A stretch of 64,000 bases of DNA from Aequorivita lipolytica (GTDB lineage Bacteria > Bacteroidota > Bacteroidia > Flavobacteriales > Flavobacteriaceae), in the NCBI RefSeq assembly GCF_007997135.1, contig NZ_VORU01000008.1, positions 62,001 through 126,000 of the forward strand, given 5' to 3'. The translations under genes were made by a program, and so were the position numbers. Shown in pieces: positions 1-8,567 of the stretch (within the stretch, counting starts at the first letter, position 1; each line of letters opens with the position of its first letter). The notes under the pieces were generated by a model. That model saw only the letters and a list, made by a program, of their open reading frames with translations. It did no database searches and was not told where the DNA came from.

Positions 1-48
1 GGGCTAGGGGGACTAGCTCTAACTTCTTCTGATGAAGTAGAAAATTTT

Positions 49-139
49 ACCACGAATGCACGAATATTTTTTTATTTACTCGGCTTAGAATTTCGAAGAA
101 ATTCACAGACCAAAAACATAGTTATTCGTGTATCGTGGT
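49..139. repeat. Inverted-repeat hairpin element next to lptB
   Basis: The left arm ACCACGAATGCACGAATA (49-66) is matched in inverted orientation by TATTCGTGTATCGTGGT (123-139), with one substitution and one deletion. The loop is about 56 bp and has no gene. The arms are the same sequence that flanks the GxxExxY gene at 11143-11632. The element ends 8 bp from the lptB stop codon. I read it as a non-autonomous copy of that element; it could also act as a 3' mRNA structure. Confidence 0.6.
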
Positions 140-147
140 CAAAAAAT

Positions 148-888
148 CTAAAACTCTAATTTCTTCTTCCGAAGTTCAAAATTCTGCCCAAGATATACTT
201 TCCGAACCATTTCGTCTGCGGCAAGTTCTTCGGGAATACCGTGTTTTAGGATACTTCCTTCAAACATTAAGTAAGTTCTATCAGTAATTGCCAGCGTTTC
301 CTGTACGTTGTGATCGGTAATAAGGATACCGATATTTTTATTTTTAAGTTGCGCCACAATACGCTGAATATCTTCCACGGCCACGGGATCAACTCCCGCA
401 AAAGGCTCATCAAGAAGGATGAAGTGTGGATCGGTTGCCAAAGCACGTGCAATTTCGGTTCTACGTCTTTCGCCTCCGCTTAATAGATCGCCACGACTTT
501 TACGGATATGGCCTAAACCAAATTCTTCGATAAGCAATTCCATTTTATCTCGCTGTTCTTTTTTGGAAAGCTTTGTAAGCTGTAAAACACTTAGAATATT
601 ATCTTCAACGCTCAACTTCCTAAATACCGACGCTTCCTGTGCCAAATAGCCAATACCGTTCTGTGCGCGTTTGTACATAGGGTATTTGGTGATTTCGGTG
701 CCTTCCAGAAAGATTTTACCGCCATTGGGTTTTATCAACCCAACAATCATATAAAAGGAAGTAGTTTTTCCGGCACCATTTGGGCCAAGCAAACCTACGA
801 TTTCCCCTTGGTTTACTTCCAGAGTAATTCCCTTTACAACCTTTCGGCCTTTGTAGGATTTTATAAGATTTTCGGCTTTTAACTTCAT
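148..888 (-). CDS. lptB: LPS export ABC transporter ATP-binding protein LptB
   Basis: This is the cytoplasmic ATPase that powers extraction of lipopolysaccharide from the inner membrane through LptFG into the Lpt bridge. The 246-residue protein has a Walker A motif GPNGAGKT at residues 35-42, an ABC signature LSGGERRR near residue 136, a Walker [12 protein letters not shown] and an H-loop ITDHN. The pairing of LSGGERRR with FAGVDP is typical of LptB rather than of other ABC ATPases. Length is normal for the family. lptF/lptG are not adjacent. The start is an ATG at 888; the 3' end runs up to an inverted-repeat element. Confidence 0.95.
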   Translation of the reverse strand: MKLKAENLIKSYKGRKVVKGITLEVNQGEIVGLLGPNGAGKTTSFYMIVGLIKPNGGKIFLEGTEITKYPMYKRAQNGIGYLAQEASVFRKLSVEDNILSVLQLTKLSKKEQRDKMELLIEEFGLGHIRKSRGDLLSGGERRRTEIARALATDPHFILLDEPFAGVDPVAVEDIQRIVAQLKNKNIGILITDHNVQETLAITDRTYLMFEGSILKHGIPEELAADEMVRKVYLGQNFELRKKKLEF

Positions 889-950
889 TTAGTAGAATTA
901 AAATTTACCACGAATGTACTTCGGTCTCTGTGGTAGTATGGGTTATGTTT

Positions 951-1160
951 ACCACGAATACACGAATGTATTTTGGAGTGTATTATTTACCACGAATACA
1001 CGAATATTTATTTTTTCTAATTTATACGCTGTTAGTCGCTAAGCTCCTTTTCTTTCTCAGGCGCTCGTCGCTCGTCGCTCTTTCCTCGTAGCTCTTCGCT
1101 TCTTTCCTCTTCGCTCTTTTTCAGTTAAACGAATATATCAATAATTCGTGAATTCGTGGT
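951..1160. repeat. Copies of the ACCACGAATACACGAAT repeat in the lptB upstream spacer
   Basis: The 321-bp spacer 889-1209 has no gene. It holds two direct copies of the arm (951-967 and 989-1006) and one inverted copy (1144-1160). A partial copy lies at 907-917, with GTGGTA following at 929-934. The pair 989-1006/1144-1160 encloses a 7-bp repeat array. The arms match those around the GxxExxY gene at 11143-11632, so these look like degenerate or nested non-autonomous copies. Confidence 0.55.
1063..1118. repeat. Degenerate 7-bp tandem array (GCTCNTC)
   Basis: Eight units of period 7 follow GCTCGTC with increasing drift toward the right. The array lies inside an inverted-repeat pair upstream of lptB. 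It is one of at least thirteen period-7 arrays in this window. Confidence 0.6.
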
Positions 1161-1209
1161 AATAAATGATTTCAGCGTTAGGGTTAATTAATATTATTTA
1201 TATTGAAAT

Positions 1210-1563
1210 CTAGACCTGCTGCGCCTCCAAGGCTTCCCAATATTCGAAAGCTCTTCGCAAATGTGGAATAACAATAGTTCCCCCAATAAGCAATGAAATA
1301 CTCATTCCTTCCACAACTTCTTCTTTTGTTAAACCCAGTTTGTGACATTCTTCTAAATGATAGCGTACGCAATCATCGCAACGAAGCACCAACGAATTTC
1401 CCAAACCCAAAAGTTCTTTTGTTTTCTTCGGAAGCACTCCTTCCATATAGGCGTTAGTATCTAAATTGAAAATGCGCTTGATAATCTTGTTATTATCCTC
1501 AAGCATTTGCCCGTTCATCTTTTCACGGTAGGCGTTAAATTCTTCGACTATATTATTTTTCAT
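1210..1563 (-). CDS. Carboxymuconolactone decarboxylase family protein (AhpD-like)
   Basis: A 117-residue helical protein of the CMD/AhpD fold. It has the paired cysteines of the peroxidase-type members (LRCDDCVRYHLEECHKLG, a CxxC followed by a His three positions later) near residues 58-75, which points to a thiol-disulfide or alkylhydroperoxidase role rather than true muconolactone decarboxylation. Length fits a single CMD domain. It lies 102 bp downstream of tatC on the same strand, separated by a 9-unit heptamer array. The substrate is unknown. Confidence 0.85.
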   Translation of the reverse strand: MKNNIVEEFNAYREKMNGQMLEDNNKIIKRIFNLDTNAYMEGVLPKKTKELLGLGNSLVLRCDDCVRYHLEECHKLGLTKEEVVEGMSISLLIGGTIVIPHLRRAFEYWEALEAQQV

Positions 1564-1600
1564 TTTAAAATATTGAATATAAATTTTTTATTATTCTTTT

Positions 1601-1663
1601 GAACATTGAACATTGAACATTGAACATTGAACATTGAACATTGAACATTGAACATCGAACATT
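1601..1663. repeat. 7-bp tandem array (GAACATT)9
   Basis: Nine consecutive units of GAACATT, with one change (GAACATC) in the eighth. It ends 2 bp before the tatC stop codon and lies 5' of the carboxymuconolactone decarboxylase-like gene. Confidence 0.95.
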
Positions 1664-1665
1664 TC

Positions 1666-2508
1666 CTACTGTCTTTGTTCTTTTTTCTTTCTTCTTTCCT
1701 CTCTCGCCTGATTTCTAATAACAACCTTTGAAATATAAATACTCACCTCATAAAGAATAAGTATGGGGATGGCAACAATAATCTGGCTTACAATGTCTGG
1801 GGGGGTGATTAACGCGGAAAGGATCAAGACTATTATTAATGCAAACTTTCGGTATTTTCGAAGAATTTCAGGAGTTATAAGTCCGATTTTGGTAAGTATG
1901 TACATAATAATTGGCAACTCAAAAACAATTCCGCAGGCCAGAACGGAAGTGCGCACCAAGGAAATATAACTATCCAAATCAAACTGGTTAATAACCTCCT
2001 CACTTACCTGATAATTTCCTAAAAAGTTGATTGATAGGGGAGCGATGAGATAATAGCCAAACAAAACGCCGACAAAGAAAAGCAGGGAAGCTATAATAAT
2101 AAAACCTCTACTTGATTTGCGTTCTTTATCTTTGAGTCCAGGACTAATGAATTTCCAAAATTCAAAAAGAATATAGGGAAAGGCGACAATAATTCCCGCA
2201 TAAATGGAGGTCCACATATGTGCTGAAAACTGTCCGGCCATTGTTCTACTTTGAATTTTAAAGGGCATTTCCTGAAAGCAGAAGGTGTCCATACCTAAAG
2301 ATCGCGAGATTTCGCAAAATATGCTATAAGTTGCAAATTCTGGTTTTGATGGGCCAAAAATAAGGACGTCAAAAATAAATCTTTTAAAAATAAAAGCCAG
2401 AACCGCTACAATCAATACGGCAAAAGTAGAACGCACTAAATGCCAGCGCAGCTCTTCTAAGTGGTCCAAAAAGGACATTTCTTTTTCTGGGGAACCTATT
2501 TTCTTCAT
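1666..2508 (-). CDS. tatC: Twin-arginine translocase subunit TatC
   Basis: The membrane receptor of the Tat pathway, which exports folded proteins bearing RR signal peptides. The 280-residue protein opens with the TatC hallmark FLDHLEELRW near residues 13-22, has six predicted membrane spans, and shows the conserved FEFWKFISPGL stretch and an FELP motif near residue 198. Its ATG overlaps the kdsD stop codon by one base (TAATG), so the two genes are translationally coupled. tatA/tatB are not in the window. The charged C-terminal tail (ARRRKKKEQRQ-like) is cytoplasmic. Confidence 0.97.
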   Translation of the reverse strand: MKKIGSPEKEMSFLDHLEELRWHLVRSTFAVLIVAVLAFIFKRFIFDVLIFGPSKPEFATYSIFCEISRSLGMDTFCFQEMPFKIQSRTMAGQFSAHMWTSIYAGIIVAFPYILFEFWKFISPGLKDKERKSSRGFIIIASLLFFVGVLFGYYLIAPLSINFLGNYQVSEEVINQFDLDSYISLVRTSVLACGIVFELPIIMYILTKIGLITPEILRKYRKFALIIVLILSALITPPDIVSQIIVAIPILILYEVSIYISKVVIRNQAREERRKKKEQRQ

Positions 2509-3473
2509 TATATAATTCCCTCTTTGGTAAGATTATGAATGTGTACCACGCCGCTATATCTGCCTTTGTCTTCAGCGAGAATTTGTGTTATTCCGTATTT
2601 GTCCATCATTTCCATTGCTTCAACAGCCATTGCGTTGTTTGCTATTTTTTTTGGATTGTGGGTCATAATGTCTTTTGCTGTCAATCCTACAAAGCTATCT
2701 GTTTTTGTTAACATACGCCTTAAATCGCCATCGGTAATTATGCCTATAATTTCATTATTTTCAACAACAGCAGTTACACCCAACATTTTTTCTGAAATTT
2801 CTACAATTACCTTTTTAACATCGGTATCTGGGCTTACCTGCGGTTTTTCATTTAGTGCTGTAAGATTGCTTACGCGCAGATAAAGCTTTTTCCCCAGAGA
2901 ACCTCCTGGATGGAATTTAGCAAAATCCTTACTCGAAAACCCGCGGAGGTCCAAAAGGCACATTGCCAAGGCATCGCCAATTACCAACTGTGCAGTTGTA
3001 CTGGTGGTTGGCGCAAGATTGTTAGGGCAGGCCTCTTTCTCTACATAGGCATTCAATACGTAATCTGCCTGTTGGCCCAAAAAGGATTCGCGATTGCCGG
3101 TTATAGCTATTAATTTATTATCAACCGCTTTAATTAGTGGAACAAGCACTTTTATTTCAGGGGTATTTCCACTTTTAGAAATACAGATAACGGTATCATT
3201 TTGTTGGATGGTTCCTAAATCTCCGTGGATGGCATCTGCTGCGTGCATAAAAATTGAGGGAGTGCCCGTAGAGTTCAAAGTGGCCACGATTTTTGTTGCA
3301 ATATTGGCGCTTTTGCCTATTCCGGTAACAATAACTCTCCCTTTGGAATGGTAAATATACTCAACTGCCCCAGCAAATTCCTCGTTCACCAGATTTGCCA
3401 GATTTGCAATGGCTTTACTTTCAGTTTCTATGGTGTTTTTCGCTACGGAAATGATTCTCTCTTGCTTGTTCAA
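2508..3473 (-). CDS. kdsD: D-arabinose 5-phosphate isomerase (KpsF/GutQ family)
   Basis: Converts ribulose 5-phosphate to arabinose 5-phosphate, the first committed step to Kdo for lipopolysaccharide. The 321-residue protein has an N-terminal SIS sugar-isomerase domain (about 35-175, with GIGKSANIATK and ISKSGNTPE motifs) and two C-terminal CBS domains (about 205-320, ending IHNL), the normal architecture. The start used is TTG at 3473; no in-frame ATG lies close by. It forms an operon with tatC and is divergent from recQ, with a 161-bp spacer between them. Confidence 0.93.
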   Translation of the reverse strand: MNKQERIISVAKNTIETESKAIANLANLVNEEFAGAVEYIYHSKGRVIVTGIGKSANIATKIVATLNSTGTPSIFMHAADAIHGDLGTIQQNDTVICISKSGNTPEIKVLVPLIKAVDNKLIAITGNRESFLGQQADYVLNAYVEKEACPNNLAPTTSTTAQLVIGDALAMCLLDLRGFSSKDFAKFHPGGSLGKKLYLRVSNLTALNEKPQVSPDTDVKKVIVEISEKMLGVTAVVENNEIIGIITDGDLRRMLTKTDSFVGLTAKDIMTHNPKKIANNAMAVEAMEMMDKYGITQILAEDKGRYSGVVHIHNLTKEGII

Positions 3474-3634
3474 AATTTTAATGCTTTTGAATGTTTGTAA
3501 CTGTTTCAGAAATTAGTATATTTAGAATAGAATTTAATTCAATTCAGAAATCTTAATATAGATACTTCTCTTTTAAGATGCAGTCAACATAATACGGTTG
3601 CAAAATTACAATTGTTAATCAGTAAAACAATGTA

Positions 3635-5869
3635 TTGTTGACTAAAACTGAATTGGCTTTTAAAAACCTTAGCAGTGTGGCACATTTTGATATTTACGCA
3701 GCCCTAAAAAAACATTTCGGATTTACCAAATTTAAAGGCTTACAGGAGGAAGTTGTAAAAAGCATTCTCAACGGTCACAATACCTTTGTGGTTATGCCCA
3801 CTGGTGGCGGAAAATCACTTTGTTATCAGCTTCCGGCTCTTATGCAGGAAGGTACGGCCATAGTGGTTTCCCCTCTTATTGCGTTAATGAAAAACCAAGT
3901 GGATTCCCTACGGGCTCTTTCTTCGGAAGAAGGAATTGCGCACGTTTTAAACTCTTCCCTGAATAAAACCGAAGTGAAGAATGTAAAGAATGATATTGCA
4001 AATGGAGTAACAAAGTTATTATACGTTGCGCCGGAATCACTCACTAAAGAAGAATATGTAGCTTTCCTGCAAACCCAGAAAATTTCATTTATGGCGATAG
4101 ATGAAGCTCACTGCATAAGCGAATGGGGCCATGATTTTAGGCCTGAATACCGAAATCTGAAAAGCATTATACAGCGCATTGGGAATGATATACCTATTAT
4201 AGGTCTTACCGCAACAGCAACCCCGAAGGTACAGGAGGATATTTTGAAAAATCTTAATATGCCGGATGCAAACACCTTTAAGGCGTCCTTTAACCGTCCA
4301 AATCTCTATTACGAAATAAGGCCCAAAACTAAAAACGTTGACGCAGACGTTATTCGTTTTGTAAAACAGAACGAAGGTAAAAGTGGAATTATTTATTGTT
4401 TGAGCAGAAAGAGAGTTGAACAGTTGGCACAGGCGCTACAAGTTAACGGAATCAAGGCAGTCCCGTATCACGCAGGGCTTGACGGCAAGACTCGCGTAAA
4501 GCACCAAGACATGTTTTTGATGGAAGATGCAGATGTTGTGGTGGCTACCATTGCCTTTGGAATGGGGATTGACAAACCAGACGTGCGTTTCGTTATACAT
4601 AATGACATTCCAAAAAGTATAGAAAGCTATTACCAAGAAACCGGACGTGCAGGTCGCGACGGTGGCGAAGGGCACTGCCTTGCTTTTTACAGTTATAAGG
4701 ACATAGAGAAACTAGAAAAATTTATGAGCGGCAAGCCCGTTGCCGAGCAGGAAATAGGGCACGCTCTTTTGCAAGAGGTAGTTGGCTTTGCGGAAACTTC
4801 TATTTCGCGAAGAAAATTCATCCTTCATTATTTTGGAGAAGAATTTGACAATGAAACCGGCGATGGGGGAATGATGGATGACAATATGCGCTATCCAAAA
4901 AAGAAGCACGAGGCGAAAGATGATGCCAAACAACTTTTAGATGTGGTTTCTAAAACCAACGAGCAGTACAAAAGTAAGGAAATAGTAAATGTTTTGGTGG
5001 GGAAAGTAAACGCCCTCATAAAATCGCACCGAACTGATGCCCAAGAATATTTTGGGTCCGGCGCTGCGCACGAACCCGCTTATTGGATGGCATTGCTTCG
5101 CCAATTATTGGTGGCTGGATATTTAAAGAAAGATATAGAAACTTACGGGGTTATACATTTAACAGTTTCGGGAAAACAATTCATAAAATCGCCAACTTCT
5201 TTTATGATGACAGAAGACCATTCCTTTAAAGATGCGAATGACGATGTAATTGTAGCTGCAAATAAAGGAGGCGATATTGCTGACGAGAATCTTTTCAGAC
5301 TCCTTAAATCAGAGCTCAAAAAAGTGGCGCATGATTTAGATTTACCCCCATTTGTAATTTTTCAAGAACCTTCGTTGGAAGATATGGCGCTAAAATATCC
5401 CGTTACTATGGATGAACTCTCCAATGTTCACGGTGTGGGAGAGGGAAAAGCAAAAAAATACGGGAAATCCTTTTTGAAATTGATTCAAGATTACGTTGAA
5501 GAAAATGATATAATTCGTCCAGAAGATTTCGTTGTGAAATCAACCGGAAGCAATAGTTCGCTTAAATTGTACATCATCCAAAACGTAGATCGCAAACTCG
5601 CGTTGCCTGATATTGCAAATGCGAAAGGTCTTGAAATGCCAGAATTTATTAAGGAAATGGAGGCAATTGTTTACAGTGGCACCAAGTTAAATATAAATTA
5701 TTGGGTTGATGAGGTATTGGATGAGGACCAGCAGGAAGAAATCCACGAATATTTTCTTGAGGCCAAAACCGATAATATTGAAGAAGCTCTCGATGAGTTT
5801 GACGGCGATTATGATGAAGAGGAACTGCGGCTTTACCGAATTAAGTTTATAAGCGAGGTGGGGAATTAG
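3635..5869 (+). CDS. recQ: ATP-dependent DNA helicase RecQ
   Basis: A 3'-5' helicase of recombination and replication-fork repair. The 744-residue protein has helicase motif I PTGGGKSLCYQLPAL near residue 56, a DEAH box AIDEAHCISEWGHDFR, motif III GLTATATP and motif VI QETGRAGRDG. These are followed by RQC, an HRDC-like segment (VTMDELSNVHGVGEGKAKKYG) and a C-terminal helix-turn-helix tail. The zinc-binding cysteines expected in RQC after the FGEE motif are absent: the stretch from there to the KKKHEAKDD segment has no Cys. I chose TTG at 3635; a second TTG one codon on is possible. Transcribed alone. Confidence 0.93.
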   Translation: MLTKTELAFKNLSSVAHFDIYAALKKHFGFTKFKGLQEEVVKSILNGHNTFVVMPTGGGKSLCYQLPALMQEGTAIVVSPLIALMKNQVDSLRALSSEEGIAHVLNSSLNKTEVKNVKNDIANGVTKLLYVAPESLTKEEYVAFLQTQKISFMAIDEAHCISEWGHDFRPEYRNLKSIIQRIGNDIPIIGLTATATPKVQEDILKNLNMPDANTFKASFNRPNLYYEIRPKTKNVDADVIRFVKQNEGKSGIIYCLSRKRVEQLAQALQVNGIKAVPYHAGLDGKTRVKHQDMFLMEDADVVVATIAFGMGIDKPDVRFVIHNDIPKSIESYYQETGRAGRDGGEGHCLAFYSYKDIEKLEKFMSGKPVAEQEIGHALLQEVVGFAETSISRRKFILHYFGEEFDNETGDGGMMDDNMRYPKKKHEAKDDAKQLLDVVSKTNEQYKSKEIVNVLVGKVNALIKSHRTDAQEYFGSGAAHEPAYWMALLRQLLVAGYLKKDIETYGVIHLTVSGKQFIKSPTSFMMTEDHSFKDANDDVIVAANKGGDIADENLFRLLKSELKKVAHDLDLPPFVIFQEPSLEDMALKYPVTMDELSNVHGVGEGKAKKYGKSFLKLIQDYVEENDIIRPEDFVVKSTGSNSSLKLYIIQNVDRKLALPDIANAKGLEMPEFIKEMEAIVYSGTKLNINYWVDEVLDEDQQEEIHEYFLEAKTDNIEEALDEFDGDYDEEELRLYRIKFISEVGN

Positions 5870-5874
5870 TGGTC

Positions 5875-5951
5875 GTCAGTACGCAGTGGGCAGTACGCAG
5901 TGGGCAGTACGCAGTAGCCAGGATTCAGTAGTCAGTGCGCAGTGGTCAGTG
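5875..5951. repeat. Degenerate 7-bp tandem array (NNCAGTR)11
   Basis: Eleven units of period 7 (GTCAGTA, CGCAGTG, GGCAGTA and variants) begin 5 bp after the recQ stop codon. The CAGT core is kept in ten of the eleven. It lies between convergent recQ and a lipoprotein gene. Confidence 0.85.
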
Positions 5952-6035
5952 TGGTGTTATAAATGCTTTAATGTTTTATTGCAATCTCGAAGATTAACAA
6001 ATTATTCTTTTTTGAATTTTTGTTTTTTGATATTT

Positions 6036-6063
6036 ATTTGGAATTTGGAGCTTGTTATTTGGA
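6036..6063. repeat. Short 7-bp array (ATTTGGA)
   Basis: Three ATTTGGA units with one diverged unit (GCTTGTT) between the second and the last, ending 7 bp before the stop codon of the lipoprotein gene at 6071. Confidence 0.5.
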
Positions 6064-6070
6064 ATCTCAC

Positions 6071-6529
6071 TTATAACTCCACCAAAATCTCATAAATTCC
6101 ATTTTCGGTATTCTGTGAATAGTTGGAACCTTCAATGGTCAATTTGTTCAAAATTACATAAGAGCAGCAATCTTCTTTTTTTTCTTCCGCATCAACTAAC
6201 AGCACAAAAATTTCTCTTTCTTCTACTTTCAAAACATAGTTTGCAATTTTCTTTTCCCAACCAAAAGGGCCTAAATTGATACTATTTATATCATTTTCAG
6301 AATTAAAAGTGAATTGCACTCTGCTATTATTGTTGTCTAAATCTAAAACTTCAATATCAGCTGGATCAAAAGTGCCATTGATAAATAAATTTTCGCCCGT
6401 GGCTTTATCCAAAAGTTCAAAGCTCAAGCTCAATGGTCCGCTATTGCAATCTACATCGCAATTATCTACGCTGCATGAAATAAATGCAGAGAATGCGATA
6501 ACTAAGAAAATGGAAGCTTTTGTTCTCAT
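6071..6529 (-). CDS. Predicted lipoprotein of unknown function
   Basis: A 152-residue protein with an N-terminal signal ending in a lipobox (AFISC, Cys near residue 19), so it is probably anchored to the outer or inner membrane. The mature part starts with a Cys-rich patch (CSVDNCDVDC) and looks mainly beta. I recognise no family; the composition resembles small Bacteroidota lipoproteins of about 150 residues. It is a single gene, converging on recQ and following a perfect 7-bp repeat array. The start is ATG at 6529. Confidence 0.75.
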   Translation of the reverse strand: MRTKASIFLVIAFSAFISCSVDNCDVDCNSGPLSLSFELLDKATGENLFINGTFDPADIEVLDLDNNNSRVQFTFNSENDINSINLGPFGWEKKIANYVLKVEEREIFVLLVDAEEKKEDCCSYVILNKLTIEGSNYSQNTENGIYEILVEL

Positions 6530-6544
6530 TTAAAATAATATCTG

Positions 6545-6621
6545 CTAACAACTAACAACTAACAACTAACAACTAACAACTAACAACTAACAACTAACAA
6601 CTAACAACTAACAACTAACAA
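6545..6621. repeat. 7-bp tandem array (CTAACAA)11
   Basis: Eleven perfect units, the cleanest heptamer array in the window, beginning 16 bp upstream of the lipoprotein start codon (6529). If the promoter lies further upstream, the array is transcribed as an unstructured leader. Confidence 0.97.
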
Positions 6622-6654
6622 TTGCGTAATCTCTTCTATCGCCCAATTTGCTTT

Positions 6655-6674
6655 AGACACATGGCCGTGTGTCT
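6655..6674. repeat. Hairpin with TGGCCG loop
   Basis: AGACACA (6655-6661) pairs with TGTGTCT (6668-6674) around a TGGCCG loop, directly after the stop codon of the nucleoid-associated protein gene. It resembles the AGTAGAGACG...CGTCTCTACT hairpin at 26499. No T-run follows, so termination is uncertain. Confidence 0.5.
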
Positions 6675-7733
6675 CTACGATTTCACTTCTTTATTGAAAT
6701 ACACCAAATAATAATACATCTGCTTTTCCTCGTCCCATCCCTTTTCAACAAATTTTTCGGCACTTTCAGGATTAATGAAATCCAGCTTTATCTGAATATT
6801 GGTATCTAAGTTGATTACGTTTTTAATCTTTTTGCGCGCAGCAGTTACCGCTGTGTTTGCAATAGGGAAAGTGGTTAAATCTTCAATACTGTATTTGGGT
6901 GCTTTTTCACTTTTATAATGACGAAATTCCGGCAATAAATCTGGATTGTCAATCACCTCATTCATAAAGGCAGTTTCTTCAAATTGGTCGTTTTTGGCGA
7001 AATGGTTCACCGCACGATTCATAAACATAACTTCCTGCTTCTTGTCTTCCGCAGGTAAAACCACATCTTTTGCGAAATCCTGACAGAATTTCAAGTACTT
7101 TTTTGTGTAGAAATTATCATCTGCAAATGCTTCCACGCCTAGGAAGCTTTCCAACCAGTAACGTGCATCGTAACGGTTGCTATCCACAGAAAGAATTTTA
7201 TAACCTTCTTCTTTTTGTGAATTGAAAATAATGCAGCCTTTGTCGAGTTTATTGAGGCTCACACCGTGCTGAAGCATTGCCTCCAGTTGGTTCCCATCTT
7301 CAGCAAACTGAAGAAAATCCTGTTTTAGTTCGCTCTTAAAAATTCCTATGGCGTCCATTTTTACGTTGTCTAATTGTACGCCTTCAAGATAGGCCACGTA
7401 AACCTCACCGCTTTTTATATGCGGATGTTCGGACTGATTGTAAAGATAGGTTGCCATTCTTCGACTCTCTTCGTGTATGTTTTCTGGATTATCGAAAATC
7501 TTTGTTGCGCTATTGAAGAGTTCGTGAAATTCCAAATCTGCCTCGTGCGAAAACTGAAAGTAGTTTTCTTCCTTTTCGCGGAACGGTTTCAGAAAAAACT
7601 CTTTTAGTAATGGCGTTATTTCATCGTCCATTTTATAAGGTTTTTCTGAAAGGAAAATTGCTTCACTTCTACTTTTATTACCCACTCTGTGAATGGAAAG
7701 GGATGCGATGTGGGTACTAAAAAGATTGATCAT
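6675..7733 (-). CDS. Nucleoid-associated protein (NdpA/YejK family)
   Basis: A 352-residue cytoplasmic protein of the 37-kDa nucleoid-associated family. Features matching the family are the N-terminal LSIHRVGNKS segment, the central AYLEGVQLDNVKMDAIGIFKS-like beta region and the conserved C-terminal I-L-DTNIQIKLDF segment. Members bind DNA and are often near phage-defence or housekeeping loci, but their cellular role is not settled. It follows a five-copy palindromic repeat array and is transcribed alone. The start is ATG at 7733. Confidence 0.8.
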   Translation of the reverse strand: MINLFSTHIASLSIHRVGNKSRSEAIFLSEKPYKMDDEITPLLKEFFLKPFREKEENYFQFSHEADLEFHELFNSATKIFDNPENIHEESRRMATYLYNQSEHPHIKSGEVYVAYLEGVQLDNVKMDAIGIFKSELKQDFLQFAEDGNQLEAMLQHGVSLNKLDKGCIIFNSQKEEGYKILSVDSNRYDARYWLESFLGVEAFADDNFYTKKYLKFCQDFAKDVVLPAEDKKQEVMFMNRAVNHFAKNDQFEETAFMNEVIDNPDLLPEFRHYKSEKAPKYSIEDLTTFPIANTAVTAARKKIKNVINLDTNIQIKLDFINPESAEKFVEKGWDEEKQMYYYLVYFNKEVKS

Positions 7734-7751
7734 TTTTTAATTAGTGAATTA

Positions 7752-7906
7752 GTGTCCCGATAGCTATCGGGATTGTTAAAATGTGTCCCGATAGCTATCG
7801 GGATTGTTAAAATGTGTCCCGATAGCTATCGGGATTGTTAAAATGTGTCCCGATAGCTATCGGGATTGTTAAAATGTGTCCCGATAGCTATCGGGATTGT
7901 TAAAAT
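7752..7906. repeat. 31-bp tandem array, each unit holding the palindrome CCCGATAGCTATCGGG
   Basis: Five perfect copies of a 31-bp unit start at 7752, 7783, 7814, 7845 and 7876. Each contains the 16-bp perfect palindrome plus an AT-rich linker ATTGTTAAAAT and a GTGT. The array begins 19 bp upstream of the start codon at 7733. It could make a run of five hairpins in the leader RNA or a set of binding sites for a dimeric protein. It has no spacers, so it is not a CRISPR. Confidence 0.97.
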
Positions 7907-7926
7907 GTGAATTTGTTTTTTAGTGT

Positions 7927-7968
7927 CTATCAACTATCAACTATCAACCATCAACTATCAACCATCAA
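7927..7968. repeat. 7-bp tandem array (CTATCAA)6
   Basis: Six units, two of them CCATCAA, end just before the stop codon at 7975 of the neighbouring gene. The spacer between the two genes therefore has both this array and the 31-bp palindromic one. Confidence 0.9.
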
Positions 7969-7974
7969 CTGAAA

Positions 7975-8490
7975 TCAATTCCAGTTTTCGTCAAAATCGA
8001 GGTTGTCGTAATCTTCGGGATCTAGGTCAAACTCTTCATCAAAATCATCTTCCCCTTCAATAGGTTCAGAAATGAATTCTTTTTCTGGAGCTTCTTCGGG
8101 TATTTCGCCGTGGGCGAACATCAAATTTGGATACATCTGACCATCTTCGCGTTGTGCAACATCGGCAAGTTCTACCATAAACGTCCACATATTTAGAAAA
8201 TCGTAAACATATAGCAAACGTGTTTTTTCTTTGTCTACCACGTCTTCTAAAAAGGTTTCGCCCATAATGCGAACGCCACCGGGTTCGTCACTTACGTCAA
8301 AAAGGGAAATTTCTTCTCCCTCTTCCCACAGGTCGTTACTGGTGTAAAAAGAAGCCATCTCCTGCCCGTCAAACCCGAAGGACTGGGTAATAGCATTGTG
8401 AAAATCTTCTAGCGTTGCCGAAGCTTCTATTTCGATGTCGCGGAAAACGTCTTCGTGGGTGTCGAGGATTATTCTGAAACGGTAAATCAT
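7975..8490 (-). CDS. pRiA4b ORF-3-like family protein
   Basis: A 171-residue protein of the family often labelled 'plasmid pRiA4b ORF-3-like' or 'IS1096 element passenger TnpR-like'. Diagnostic features are the start MIYRFRIILDTHEDVFRDIE, the TLEDFHNAITQSFGFD segment, the FYTSND motif and LLYVYDFLNMWTFMVEL. The last 45 residues are strongly acidic. Function is not known; despite the name nothing here suggests transposition. It lies downstream of ctaA on the same strand, 77 bp away. Confidence 0.8.
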   Translation of the reverse strand: MIYRFRIILDTHEDVFRDIEIEASATLEDFHNAITQSFGFDGQEMASFYTSNDLWEEGEEISLFDVSDEPGGVRIMGETFLEDVVDKEKTRLLYVYDFLNMWTFMVELADVAQREDGQMYPNLMFAHGEIPEEAPEKEFISEPIEGEDDFDEEFDLDPEDYDNLDFDENWN

Positions 8491-8567
8491 TTTTTCAATT
8501 TTTTTTGGGACGCAAAGTTATAAAAAAAGTAGGCAGTATCCAGTTACGGTTTGCAGTTTTGAATCCT

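Noticed and set aside
7752-7906. The palindromic 31-bp array could be a CRISPR.
   Set aside because: The five copies are contiguous and identical; there are no unique spacers.
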